Positions 52,753 through 61,727 of a DNA stretch of 64,000 nucleotides are shown here, piece by piece (position 1 is the first letter of the stretch; each line of letters opens with the position of its first letter). The translations under genes and the position numbers were made by a program. Below the pieces are notes generated by a model. That model made no database searches. It was not told where the DNA came from and worked only from the letters and a program-made list of their open reading frames with translations. The DNA comes from Pseudolysobacter antarcticus (GTDB taxonomy: Bacteria > Pseudomonadota > Gammaproteobacteria > Xanthomonadales > Rhodanobacteraceae): assembly GCF_004168365.1 (NCBI RefSeq), contig NZ_CP035704.1, positions 1,488,001 to 1,552,000 of the forward strand. Reading direction: 5' to 3'.

Positions 52753-54966
52753 ATGGCTGGCAATACCTCATCCAATCCGCTGGCCCTGTTCCAGCAGGCG
52801 CAAGCCTTGCATCGCGAAGGCAAATTCGGTCTTGCCGAAAGCCATTACCTGCGTGTGGTGAAACTCGATCCGAATCATGCCGATGCCTGGCATCTGCTCG
52901 GCGTGCTGGCCTATCAGACCGGCAATACGATAAAGGCGATCAAGCACTATCGGCGCGCCGTGGAAATTCGTCCGGGCTTTGCCCAGGCCTTCAACAATCT
53001 CGCGCTCGCGCACAAGGCACGATCAGAAAATTCCGCCGCGCTGCAGGCATTCGAACGCGCATTGGCGATACGCCCGGAGTATGTCGAAGCGGCGTTCAAT
53101 GTCGCATTGCTGCATGAAACCGAGGGCAATCCGGCAGCCGCGGAAAAAGCTTATCGACACGCGTTGGCGATACGTCCGGAATATCTCGATGCGCTGATCA
53201 ATCTCGGCAATTTGTTGCGTCGACAACACCGCGCAAGTGAGGCGCGCGACCTGCTCGCGCCCACGCAGCGCATGCATTCCGAACACGCAGCGCTGGCTGG
53301 AAATCTTGCGTTGATTCATCTCGATCTCGGTGACTACGCGCCGGCGCGTTCACTCGGCGCCACCGCCGCGCGACTCGCCCCGCAAGAAGCGCGCTGGTGG
53401 GAAGTGCAGGGCGTGGCCGCGCGATTGCAGAACGATCTCGATGCCGCGTTGCCGTTGCTCGCGCGCGCCCGTCAACTCGCGCCAGAGGACGCTGGCAAGC
53501 AATTCGAATACGGCCTCGCGCTCGAATCCGCCGGCGACTATGCGCAGGCCTGCAGCGTGCTCGGTAAGGCGCGCGCGGCAGAACCACAATGGCAGCGCCT
53601 GCGCTGGAGCGAGCGTTTGCTGTTGCCGACGATGCCTAACGACGAAGCCGCGGTCGATGCCGCGCTCGTGCGGTTTGGACAAGGTCTCGAAGATCTGCAT
53701 GCCGGACTCAAACTCGATACACCCGCAGCGATTGCATCGGCACTCGATGCGGCGGCGGCGACGTGTCCGTTCCAACTGCATTATCTGCCACGTGACAACA
53801 GCGTCTTGCAGCAGCGTTACGCCGAACTGGTGCAGCGCGTGGCACTGGCCGCGGCACCGCAGTTTGCCTGCGCGCCAACAAAACCGCAGCGCGCGCCGGG
53901 TGCGAAGTTGCGCATCGGTTTTGTCAGCGCTTATCTGCGCACGCATACCGTGGCACGTTATTTCTCGCGTTATATCACCGATCTCGACACGACTCGTTTC
54001 GAGACATTCGTCTGGCATACCGGCGACAGCAGCGATGCCCTCACTGAATCCATCGCGGCGGCGAGTACGCATTATCTGCAGACCGATCGGCTGCCGCTCT
54101 CACTGGCGCAGATGATCCGCGCCGCCGATCTCGACGCGCTGATCTATCTCGATATCGGGCTCGATCCGCGCCAGCTTTTGCTGGCATCGTGGCGACTGGC
54201 GCCGCTGCAATGTCTGGCGTACGGCCATCCGGTCAGCAGCGGTTTGCCGAGCATCGATTATTTCCTCGGCGCCGATGCGCTCGAACCCACGCATGCGCAA
54301 AAGCACTACCGCGAAAAATTGCTGTCGTTGCCGGGTCTCGGCGCGCGGCCGGCGCCACCGCCGGTGGCTGGCGATGGTGCCTGGCTACGCGAAAATTCGC
54401 CGAATAAACCGGTGCTGCTTTGCTTGCAGAATCTGATCAAACTCGTGCCGGAATTCGACCGAATTCTCGCGTGCATCGCGGCGCGCAGCGGTGCACGCAT
54501 TGTATTGTTCGATCGTTGCGCGCATCTCGGGCAAATATTCATGCGTCGCATCGCGCCGGCATTTGCGGCGGAAGGCTTGCGTGTCGAAGACAGCGTTGAG
54601 CTGCTGCCGCTGCGTGTCTACAGTGAATTTCTTGGTGGCGTGCAGGCAGCCGATCTGGTGCTCGATACCCCGTGGTTTTGTGGCGGCGGCACCAGTCTGG
54701 ATGCGCTGGGCGTTGGCACACCGGTAGTGACGCTGGAAGGGCCGATGGCGCGCGGTCGCCAAACTGCGGGCATGCTGCGTTTGCTCGGTATTGATGAACT
54801 CATCACCACAGATGCCGATGCGTATGTCGAATTGGTCGTGGCGTTGTGCGCGGATAAAAAACGTCGCGATGATTTGCGTTTGCGCATTTCCCAGAGCGCC
54901 GAAAAATTGTTCAATGATCCGACGCCGCTGACAGCACTACAGGTCTTTCTCCGCGGCGCTGTTTAA
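52753..54966 (+). CDS. TPR / O-GlcNAc-transferase-like protein (SPINDLY family)
   Basis: 737 aa, with no signal peptide. About seven to eight TPR units (LALFQQAQALHREGKFGLAESHYLRVVKLDPNHADAWHLLG and following, residues ~10-270) precede a GT41-type glycosyltransferase region beginning KLRIGFVSAYLRTHTVARYF (~395). AYGHPVSSGLPSIDYFLGADALEP and the nucleotide-sugar-binding LDTPWFCGGGTSLDALGVGTPVVTLEG are conserved family blocks. Bacterial members glycosylate proteins in the cytoplasm; the donor and target here are unknown. It is monocistronic. Confidence 0.85.
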   Translation: MAGNTSSNPLALFQQAQALHREGKFGLAESHYLRVVKLDPNHADAWHLLGVLAYQTGNTIKAIKHYRRAVEIRPGFAQAFNNLALAHKARSENSAALQAFERALAIRPEYVEAAFNVALLHETEGNPAAAEKAYRHALAIRPEYLDALINLGNLLRRQHRASEARDLLAPTQRMHSEHAALAGNLALIHLDLGDYAPARSLGATAARLAPQEARWWEVQGVAARLQNDLDAALPLLARARQLAPEDAGKQFEYGLALESAGDYAQACSVLGKARAAEPQWQRLRWSERLLLPTMPNDEAAVDAALVRFGQGLEDLHAGLKLDTPAAIASALDAAAATCPFQLHYLPRDNSVLQQRYAELVQRVALAAAPQFACAPTKPQRAPGAKLRIGFVSAYLRTHTVARYFSRYITDLDTTRFETFVWHTGDSSDALTESIAAASTHYLQTDRLPLSLAQMIRAADLDALIYLDIGLDPRQLLLASWRLAPLQCLAYGHPVSSGLPSIDYFLGADALEPTHAQKHYREKLLSLPGLGARPAPPPVAGDGAWLRENSPNKPVLLCLQNLIKLVPEFDRILACIAARSGARIVLFDRCAHLGQIFMRRIAPAFAAEGLRVEDSVELLPLRVYSEFLGGVQAADLVLDTPWFCGGGTSLDALGVGTPVVTLEGPMARGRQTAGMLRLLGIDELITTDADAYVELVVALCADKKRRDDLRLRISQSAEKLFNDPTPLTALQVFLRGAV

Positions 54967-55006
54967 GAACATAGTGAAGGATTGAAGCAGGAGGTTGGCT
55001 CTTGCT

Positions 55007-55042
55007 CGTCATCCCGGCGAAGGCTGGGATGACGAATCTTTT
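55007..55042. repeat. Repetitive extragenic palindrome, copy 2, acting as a terminator
   Basis: CGTCATCCC (55007-55015) and GGGATGACG (55026-55034) around GGCGAAGGCT, then an eight-T run. It matches copy 1 at 51983 nearly base for base and lies 40 bp after the glycosyltransferase stop, so it looks like a good intrinsic terminator there. Confidence 0.75.
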
Positions 55043-55088
55043 TTTTGCGTGCGGATTTTCTGCAGTACGCGATACCATGCATCGGTGC

Positions 55089-55469
55089 TTATTCAATTGC
55101 CGCGATGCACTCCAATTCAACTCGTGCACCAAGCGCCAGCCCATTCGCGCCAAGCGCACTGCGTGCCGGCAACGGCGTTTTGAAAAACTCGCGATACACC
55201 GCATTGAAGGCCGGCCATTCGCTCATGTCGGCGAGAAAAATCGTGCACTTCACAACCTGCGCGATTGAAGATCCGCATTGGTCCAGCACCGCTTGCATGT
55301 TCTGCAGCGCCTGCCGACTTTCAGCAGCGATACCACCCGGCACGAGTTGCAGCGTGCCCGGTTGATTGCCGATCTGGCCGGAAACACACAGCGTCTGGCC
55401 CAACCGCACGGCGTCGCTGAAGGGCAGGCCGAGTGCCTGCGTTTGCGGCAGGTTATGGTGCTCGATCAA
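55089..55469 (-). CDS. RidA family protein
   Basis: 126-aa YjgF/YER057c/UK114 protein. RidA members hydrolyse reactive enamine/imine intermediates. GQTLCVSGQIG, the Arg in LPARSALGANGLALGARVELECIAAIE (the deaminase arginine of the RidA subgroup) and the terminal Glu are conserved. 44 bp separate it from the M19 gene upstream, so the two may be co-transcribed. Confidence 0.9.
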   Translation of the reverse strand: MIEHHNLPQTQALGLPFSDAVRLGQTLCVSGQIGNQPGTLQLVPGGIAAESRQALQNMQAVLDQCGSSIAQVVKCTIFLADMSEWPAFNAVYREFFKTPLPARSALGANGLALGARVELECIAAIE

Positions 55470-55513
55470 GTCTGTTCTCCGGTGCTGAAAAAATAGCGCT
55501 AGCGATATTGGAT

Positions 55514-56668
55514 TTACGCCAGCCAGGTTTCACCAAACAAGCGCGCAAAATTTCCGCCGAGAATTTTTTCGATGCGCGCATCCTTGTGCCCGCGTTTGGC
55601 GAGCAGCGTGGCGAGCGTGTCGAAACGCTGCGGCGTGTTGAGGTCCGGTACGAAGGTGAACGCATCGTCGCGTTCGCCCGGAGCGGAGATGCCGCGACGT
55701 TTGCGATCGGCGATTTCAGCGCGCAGATCGTCCTTGTATTTCTGCGTGGCGTTGACCGCGCCGATGCTGCCATCGGTGCCGATGCCGACATGATCCTCAC
55801 CGCAAATTTTCAATGCATGCTCGATATGCAGGATCACATCCTCGGCCATCGGCTGGCCGATATTGCGCAGATACGGCATCAGGTAAATGCCGATCACACC
55901 GCCCTTGTCGGCGAGCTTGCGCAATGCTTCGTCGGTCTTGTTGCGCGGCAGGTCGACTACCGCCGAGCATCCGGCGTGCGTGATCGCGACCGGCTTTTTA
56001 GATAGCTCAATCGACTCCAGCGTGGTGCGTCGTCCGCTGTGGGCGAGATCGATCAGCATGCCGCCCTCGTTCATGCGTTCGACCAGTTCGCGCCCGAGCT
56101 GGCTCAGGCCAGCATCGCCGGATTCGAGGCAACCATCGCCGATCAGGTTGCGCCGATTGTAGGTGTACAGAATGACGCGCACGCCGAGGTTGTAGAACAT
56201 CTCGAAACGATCGAGATTTTCGCCGAACGGTGTCGCGTCCTGGAAACCGTAGATCAACCCCAGCCGCGCGCTGCGTTTCGCTTCGGTCAGGTCGGTGGCA
56301 CTGCGGATTTTCATGAGCGCATTCGGATGTGCGGCAATCTGCGCATCCCAGTAAGCAATATTTTTCAGCGTGTTCTCGAAGTCGTTGGCGTAACTGCCGA
56401 CGCCGCTGACCGTGACATTGACTGCGGTCAGGCCGGAGGTTTTGATATCGAGTAGATCGGCGCCGCTCAGCGCGTGGCCATCCAAACCATCAATGGAGCC
56501 CGGCGAACCCAGCCCGTCGATCACGACCGCACGACGATATCGGTTCCAGCTCGGTGCCGGGTTGCTCGCGGCAGTGGCGCCATTCATCGCCGCCGGCAAT
56601 AAAGCGAGAGTCGCCAGCGCGCTGGCAGTGACGAGAAACTGGCGTCGGTCGTTATCGCTGGAATGCAT
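55514..56668 (-). CDS. Tat-exported M19 membrane dipeptidase homologue
   Basis: 384 aa. It opens with a twin-arginine signal, NDRRQFLVTASALATLALLPAA. The TIM-barrel M19 blocks are present: LIDLAHSGRRTTLESIELSKKPVAITHAGCSAVVDLPRNKTDEALRKLADKGGVIGI and HVGIGTDGS. The first zinc site is altered: canonical DGHND is DGLGS (51-55), and the usual bridging Glu region reads IYGFQD. Either it binds one metal or uses other ligands. ATG 56668 follows AGGGGCAGG. Substrate, if any, is unproven. Confidence 0.83.
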   Translation of the reverse strand: MHSSDNDRRQFLVTASALATLALLPAAMNGATAASNPAPSWNRYRRAVVIDGLGSPGSIDGLDGHALSGADLLDIKTSGLTAVNVTVSGVGSYANDFENTLKNIAYWDAQIAAHPNALMKIRSATDLTEAKRSARLGLIYGFQDATPFGENLDRFEMFYNLGVRVILYTYNRRNLIGDGCLESGDAGLSQLGRELVERMNEGGMLIDLAHSGRRTTLESIELSKKPVAITHAGCSAVVDLPRNKTDEALRKLADKGGVIGIYLMPYLRNIGQPMAEDVILHIEHALKICGEDHVGIGTDGSIGAVNATQKYKDDLRAEIADRKRRGISAPGERDDAFTFVPDLNTPQRFDTLATLLAKRGHKDARIEKILGGNFARLFGETWLA

Positions 56669-56816
56669 GCCTGCCCCTGAGTGGTGATCGGGATGAACCC
56701 GGGAAATATGTTCGGCATACCCTAACGACAATCCACGTTCGGCACACGGCGCAACGCATCAAATTGTGCGATGGCTCGCGAATTTGATCGCATCCGAATT
56801 TATCGCATCCGAAAAG

Positions 56817-57275
56817 TCAGGGTTGGCGTTCCCACACCTGCGTACGGCCGAACAACGAGATGCCGATAAAACCGCGGACCTCGAGTTTTGTGCCGCCATC
56901 GACGAGGGCGATCTTGCAGCGATAGACCTTGCCGTTGTTCGGATCGAGGATGGCGCCGTCATCCCATTCGTCGCCGTCTTTTTTCAAGCCGGTCAGTATC
57001 GTCATGCCGAGCACTAGTTGGTCGTGCAATACGCCGGCACATTTGATGCAGATCGGATTCTGTTCTTCGTCGGGCTGGCGAAACAATTGCACGATGCGGC
57101 CTTCAAGCACGCCCGCGTTTGCGCTGATTTCGATCAAGGCCTTGGCCTGGCCGGTGACATCGTCGATATTTTTCCACACACCGACAGGGGTTTCCGTAGC
57201 GGCCAGCAACGGCGTAGAAATCAGCAAGAAAACACTCAGCAAAAAGGTTCGGGTTCGCGCGATAATCATGAACAT
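56817..57275 (-). CDS. Exported DUF2147 protein
   Basis: 152 aa with a signal peptide (TFLLSVFLLISTPLLAA). PVGVWKNIDDVTGQAKALIEI, GRIVQLF, ICIKCAGVLHDQLVLGMTILTGLKKDGDEWDDGAILDPNNGKVYRCKI are characteristic DUF2147 blocks; the function of the family is unknown. The CIKC pair could form a disulfide. Its start (ATG 57275 or 57269) overlaps the start of the divergent hslR, so each gene's promoter must lie in the other's coding region. Confidence 0.87.
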   Translation of the reverse strand: MFMIIARTRTFLLSVFLLISTPLLAATETPVGVWKNIDDVTGQAKALIEISANAGVLEGRIVQLFRQPDEEQNPICIKCAGVLHDQLVLGMTILTGLKKDGDEWDDGAILDPNNGKVYRCKIALVDGGTKLEVRGFIGISLFGRTQVWERQP

Positions 57276-57657
57276 GACTCAGGAACTTCCAGCGGTACGT
57301 ATCGATGTGTGGTTATGGGCCGCGCGTTTTTTCAAGACCCGTTCGCTCGCCAAGCAGGCTCTCGAAGCCGGCAAGATCAGCATCGGCGACATCGCCTGTA
57401 AACCCGCCAAGCTCGTGCGCAGCGGCGAGCGCGTCAAGGTTTCGCGCGGCGAGGAACGCATGATAGTCGAGGTGCTGGCGCTGAGCGAGAAACGCGGCCC
57501 GGCCAGCGCCGCGCAAGTGCTGTATCGCGAAACTGACGAGAGCCGCAGCGCGCGCGAAGCGAAGCGCGAGCAGGATCGACTACTCGGCACCGCGCGGCCC
57601 GATTCGCGACCCGACAAACGTGCGCGACGTTTGATTCACCGCTTCTTGCGCAACTAG
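57268..57657 (+). CDS. hslR: Heat shock protein 15 (HslR), S4 RNA-binding
   Basis: 129 aa. The S4 domain VRIDVWLWAARFFKTRSLAKQALEAGKISIGDIACKPAKLVRSGERVKVSRG and the basic tail RPDSRPDKRARRLIHRFLRN match Hsp15, which binds stalled 50S subunits carrying nascent chains. ATG 57268 (MNMTQ) or 57274 could start it. It is divergent from DUF2147 with overlapping 5' ends. Confidence 0.92.
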   Translation: MNMTQELPAVRIDVWLWAARFFKTRSLAKQALEAGKISIGDIACKPAKLVRSGERVKVSRGEERMIVEVLALSEKRGPASAAQVLYRETDESRSAREAKREQDRLLGTARPDSRPDKRARRLIHRFLRN

Positions 57658-57704
57658 CGGCAACGCCATACCGACGACTCTCACTGTTCGCATGCTTGTC
57701 GAAA

Positions 57705-58781
57705 CTACTGCTTCGTTTCCCGCAGCAAGCGCACAAGCTGATCCTTCCACAAAACCGCCCAGGTGTGCGTGCCGTGGCCGTGCGTGGTCGGGCTGATCGG
57801 AATCATCACCGCGCGTCCGTGCGGCACATGTTTCAGCTCGCGCTCGAAGATACCGAGCTCGGGCGGATTGATCTGGTCATCCGCAGAATTGATCGCAAGC
57901 AACGGCGCCTTGATCGTGGCGAGTTTCGGCTGCGGATCGTAATCGCGCGACGCGTCCACCTGATATAGCAAATCGTTGGCGTCGGTTTCAGCCAGTCGTA
58001 TCTTGATCCAGTCGTCGATGAGCTTGTCGGCGCTGTCACGATCGGGCGCGGCTTTCTGCAATTGCAGCGGGCTCGACCCCATCTCGAACAAGGTATACAG
58101 CGCGCTGAGCAAGCCTTGCGGTTGCAGCGTGTATTCGCCGTTGTTCCATTGCGGATCGGTCTTGATCGCCTGCGTGATCATGTGCCGGAAAATGCGATTG
58201 CGTCCGGCGATCTGCACCGGAACACTCGCCAGCGGCAGCGCCGCTTGCATGAAGTCGGGATACGTCTCAGCCCACACCCATGTGTGCATGCCGCCCATCG
58301 ATGTACCCATCACCAGGCGCAGGCGGTCGATCTTGAGCTGCTCGGTCAGCAAGCGATATTGCGCGAGAACCATGTCGTCATAGCTGTAGTGTGGAAATCG
58401 CGCATGCAGGCCATCGCTCGGTTTGCTCGACTTGCCGTGGCCGATGCCGTCGGGCAGCACGATGAAAAATTTCGTTGCATCCAGCGGTTGTCCCGGCCCG
58501 AACAGCTCGCCGGCAAAATATTCCTTGAGGAATTGCGTGCCCGCGCCGCCGGTGCCGTGCAGGATCAGCACGGCGTTGTCGGCATTCCCGCGCGCATCGC
58601 GATGCAGCTTGCCGAGCGTGCGGTAATGCTGGCGCAATTCGGGCAGCGATTCACCGCTGCGGAAATGAAAATCCGCGATCGTGAAATCGCCTTCGTACGG
58701 TGTCGGCCACGTCGCGGCGGTTGCCGCGCAAGCGCACGACGAGAAGATCAGGACGGCGAAAAACAAACAAAGTCGCGACAT
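57705..58781 (-). CDS. Exported alpha/beta hydrolase (MetX-like fold)
   Basis: 358 aa with a signal peptide (LCLFFAVLIFSSCACA). The order of blocks resembles homoserine O-acetyltransferase: YRTLGKLHRD, VLILHGTGGAG, the nucleophile elbow VMGTSMGGMHTW, the acid in INSADDQINPP and a His in TTHGHGTHTW. Being exported, it is unlikely to make methionine precursors and is better called a hydrolase of unknown substrate. A cysteine close to the signal end could be lipidated. ATG 58781 starts the signal peptide. It lies 49 bp downstream of mutS. Confidence 0.85.
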   Translation of the reverse strand: MSRLCLFFAVLIFSSCACAATAATWPTPYEGDFTIADFHFRSGESLPELRQHYRTLGKLHRDARGNADNAVLILHGTGGAGTQFLKEYFAGELFGPGQPLDATKFFIVLPDGIGHGKSSKPSDGLHARFPHYSYDDMVLAQYRLLTEQLKIDRLRLVMGTSMGGMHTWVWAETYPDFMQAALPLASVPVQIAGRNRIFRHMITQAIKTDPQWNNGEYTLQPQGLLSALYTLFEMGSSPLQLQKAAPDRDSADKLIDDWIKIRLAETDANDLLYQVDASRDYDPQPKLATIKAPLLAINSADDQINPPELGIFERELKHVPHGRAVMIPISPTTHGHGTHTWAVLWKDQLVRLLRETKQ

Positions 58782-58830
58782 AGGATTTACTCGGGGCAGG
58801 GCGTGAATTGCAAACGAGCCTGGTCTGAAC

Positions 58831-61449
58831 TTAGGTATTCGGTAGCAACGACTTGAGCTGATAAATCGCATCGAGCGCCGCGCGTGGCGTGAGTTCGTCG
58901 CCATCCAGCGCGCGCAGCGCCGACTCTACCGCCGACGGCAACGCTGGCGCTAGTGGCGGCGCAAACAAGCCGAGTTGCGGCGACGTAGTTTCCTTGCCAT
59001 GGCGAACCATCGCGGGTTTGCTCGTGCCGACTTCGAGGGCATCGAGATAACGCCTGGCATCGGCAATCACGGCTTTCGGCAAACCCGCCAGCGCGGCCAC
59101 CTGCAAGCCGAAACTGCGGTTGGCCGGGCCTTCTTTCACCGCGTGCATGAACACCAGTTTGTCGCCGTGTTCGACCGCATCCAGATGCACGTTGACGATG
59201 CCGTCGTACTGCGCGGCGAGTTCGGTCAGCTCGAAATAATGCGTGGCGAAGAGAGTGAAGGCACGGTTCTTCACGGCCAGTTGCACGGCGCAGGCTTTGG
59301 CAAGTGCAAGACCATCGTACGTTGAGGTGCCGCGCCCAACTTCGTCCATCAGCACCAGACTATACAATGTCGCATTGTGCAAAATGTTGGCCGTCTCGGA
59401 CATCTCGACCATGAAGGTGGATTGCCCGCGCGCGAGATCGTCACCCGCGCCGATGCGCGTGAAAATCCGATCGATCGTGCCGATCCGCGCGCTATCTGCC
59501 GGCACGTAGCTACCGACATGTGCGAGCAGCACGATCAGCGCGGCCTGACGCATGTAGGTGGACTTGCCGCCCATGTTCGGGCCGGTGACGATGAGCATGC
59601 GCCGAGTTTCGTCGAACCGCAGATCGTTCGGTTCGAACGGTTCACTGCGCACCTGTTCAACCACCGGATGACGGCCGCGCACGATCTGAATTCCGGCGCT
59701 ATCGCCGAGGGTCGGCGCGTTCCAGTTCAGTGTGTCGGCGCGCTCGGCGAGATTCGCCAGCACGTCGAGTTCGGCCATTGCTTCGGCAGCGGATTTCAGC
59801 GGCTGCAATTGCTCCAGCAATCGATCCAGCAGCGCTTCGTACAAGGCGCGCTCGCGCATCAGCGAACGTTCGCGTGCCGATAAAACCTTGTCCTCGAAAC
59901 CTTTCAGTTCTTCGGTGATGTAACGCTCAGCGCCTTTCAAGGTTTGCCGGCGCGTGTAGTGCGTCGGTACGCGTGCGATGTAGGAATTGGTGATCTCGAT
60001 GTAATAGCCGTGCACGCGGTTGTAGCCGACTTTCAGCGGGATGCCACTCGCGATTTTTTCGCGTTCTTCGAGGTCGATCAGAAACTGGTCGGCGTTGGTC
60101 GACAGCGCGCGCAGTTCGTCCAGCTCGGCATCGAAACCGGTGCGGATCACGCCGCCGTCGCGCAACAACGCTGGTGGCGAATCGATCACGGCGCTGGCGA
60201 GATACACCACGGTGTCGGCATGTTCGCCGAGACGCGCGAGTAGTTCGAGCAGCAGCGGACTGTCGTGCGCGCCGAGTTGTTCACGCAGTTTTGGTGCAGC
60301 GGCGAGGCCATCGCGCAAAGTGGAAAGATCGCGTGGTCGCGCCGAGCGCAGCGCGATACGCGCGAGGATGCGTTCGAGATCACCGACGCCGCGCAGGGTT
60401 TCGCGCAGACCTTCGAAACGGCGTTGCTGGATCAACGTGTCGATCGCCTGATAACGCCTGCGCAACACGTCGTGATTTCGCAACGGCCGATGCAGCCAGC
60501 GCCGCAGGGTCCGCGCGCCCATCGGCGTGGCGGTCTGGTCGAGCACGCCGAGCAAAGTGTGCTCGCTGCGCCCGCTGGCGTTGCTGTCGAGTTCGAGATT
60601 GCGGCGTGTGGCGGCATCCAGCGCGATGGTTTCGTAGGCCTGTTCCAGCGCCATGCTGTTGAGATGCGGCAATTGGCTTTTCTGCGTTTCCTCGACGTAA
60701 CCAAGCAGCGCACCGGCGGCCGCGATCGCGAGTGGAAAATCCTCGCAACCGAATCCGCGCAGGTCGCGCGTGCCGAAAAATTTGCAGAGTTGGCGATAGC
60801 CGGTTTCGCTGTCGAAATGCCACGGCGCGCGACGCCGCAGGCCGGGCAGTTCGCTGACAAATTTCGGCCAGACGCCATCGTCGGCGATCAATGATTCGGC
60901 TGGGCTCAGGCGCGCGAGTTCGGATGCCAGCGCTTCCGCATTTGCAACTTCGCTGAGCAGGAAACGTCCTGCCGATAAATCCACCCACGCCAGCCCATAA
61001 CCGTGCTTGCCGGCACTGATCGCAAGCAACAGATTGTCACGGCGTTCTTCCAGCAACGATTCGTCAGTGACCGTGCCGGGCGTGACCACGCGCACGACTT
61101 TGCGCTCGACCAGACCTTTCGCCAGCGCCGGATCGCCGATCTGTTCGCAGATCGCGATCGATTCGCCGAGCCGGATCAGCCGTGCGAGATAACCTTCCGC
61201 CGCGTGATACGGCACGCCACACATCGGAATCGGTGCGCCGGCCGACGCGCCGCGCTGCGTCAATGTAATGTCGAGTAGCCGCGCGGCCTTGCGCGCATCG
61301 TCATAGAACAGCTCGTAGAAATCGCCCATGCGGAAAAACATGAGCGTATCCGGAAAATCCACTTTCGCCGAAAAATACTGGCGCATGAGAGGAGTGTGTT
61401 CCTGCGGCACCTGGCCACGGGCTTGTGTCTGATCGTTCAATGTATGCAT
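58831..61449 (-). CDS. mutS: DNA mismatch repair protein MutS
   Basis: 872-aa mismatch sensor. The mismatch-binding motif [11 protein letters not shown] with the conserved Phe-x-Glu lies near residue 35. The ATPase has Walker [16 protein letters not shown] and [28 protein letters not shown] follows, and [14 protein letters not shown] ends the protein. ATG 61449 (MHTLNDQTQ) is chosen by comparison with family N-termini; its ribosome site is weak. Confidence 0.97.
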   Translation of the reverse strand: MHTLNDQTQARGQVPQEHTPLMRQYFSAKVDFPDTLMFFRMGDFYELFYDDARKAARLLDITLTQRGASAGAPIPMCGVPYHAAEGYLARLIRLGESIAICEQIGDPALAKGLVERKVVRVVTPGTVTDESLLEERRDNLLLAISAGKHGYGLAWVDLSAGRFLLSEVANAEALASELARLSPAESLIADDGVWPKFVSELPGLRRRAPWHFDSETGYRQLCKFFGTRDLRGFGCEDFPLAIAAAGALLGYVEETQKSQLPHLNSMALEQAYETIALDAATRRNLELDSNASGRSEHTLLGVLDQTATPMGARTLRRWLHRPLRNHDVLRRRYQAIDTLIQQRRFEGLRETLRGVGDLERILARIALRSARPRDLSTLRDGLAAAPKLREQLGAHDSPLLLELLARLGEHADTVVYLASAVIDSPPALLRDGGVIRTGFDAELDELRALSTNADQFLIDLEEREKIASGIPLKVGYNRVHGYYIEITNSYIARVPTHYTRRQTLKGAERYITEELKGFEDKVLSARERSLMRERALYEALLDRLLEQLQPLKSAAEAMAELDVLANLAERADTLNWNAPTLGDSAGIQIVRGRHPVVEQVRSEPFEPNDLRFDETRRMLIVTGPNMGGKSTYMRQAALIVLLAHVGSYVPADSARIGTIDRIFTRIGAGDDLARGQSTFMVEMSETANILHNATLYSLVLMDEVGRGTSTYDGLALAKACAVQLAVKNRAFTLFATHYFELTELAAQYDGIVNVHLDAVEHGDKLVFMHAVKEGPANRSFGLQVAALAGLPKAVIADARRYLDALEVGTSKPAMVRHGKETTSPQLGLFAPPLAPALPSAVESALRALDGDELTPRAALDAIYQLKSLLPNT

Positions 61450-61727
61450 CTCGATGAAGGTATTCGCGTGCCGTTGATGCCGGATCGTCGCGTTGCCGAC
61501 GGGTGCTGTCGGCAGGTAGCGCAATTGTGCCGTAACGGTCGGCGCGTTACAGAGGTTTTATGACTGCCGGAAAATTGTGCGATATGTCGGGTATGTCACT
61601 AACGTCAATTCGGCGACAACGATGGTGCAGCTGAAATGCACAAAACGCGGGCGAAGATAATAATCCCTTGTAAGGCTAAAGCTAGGCTGTCACGCTACCC
61701 GGACGTCAACTTGGGGGGAGGTTTGGC

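Noticed and set aside
61702-61708. GGACGTC before the S8 protease as another cys operator
   Set aside because: Only seven bases match and the second half-site is missing.
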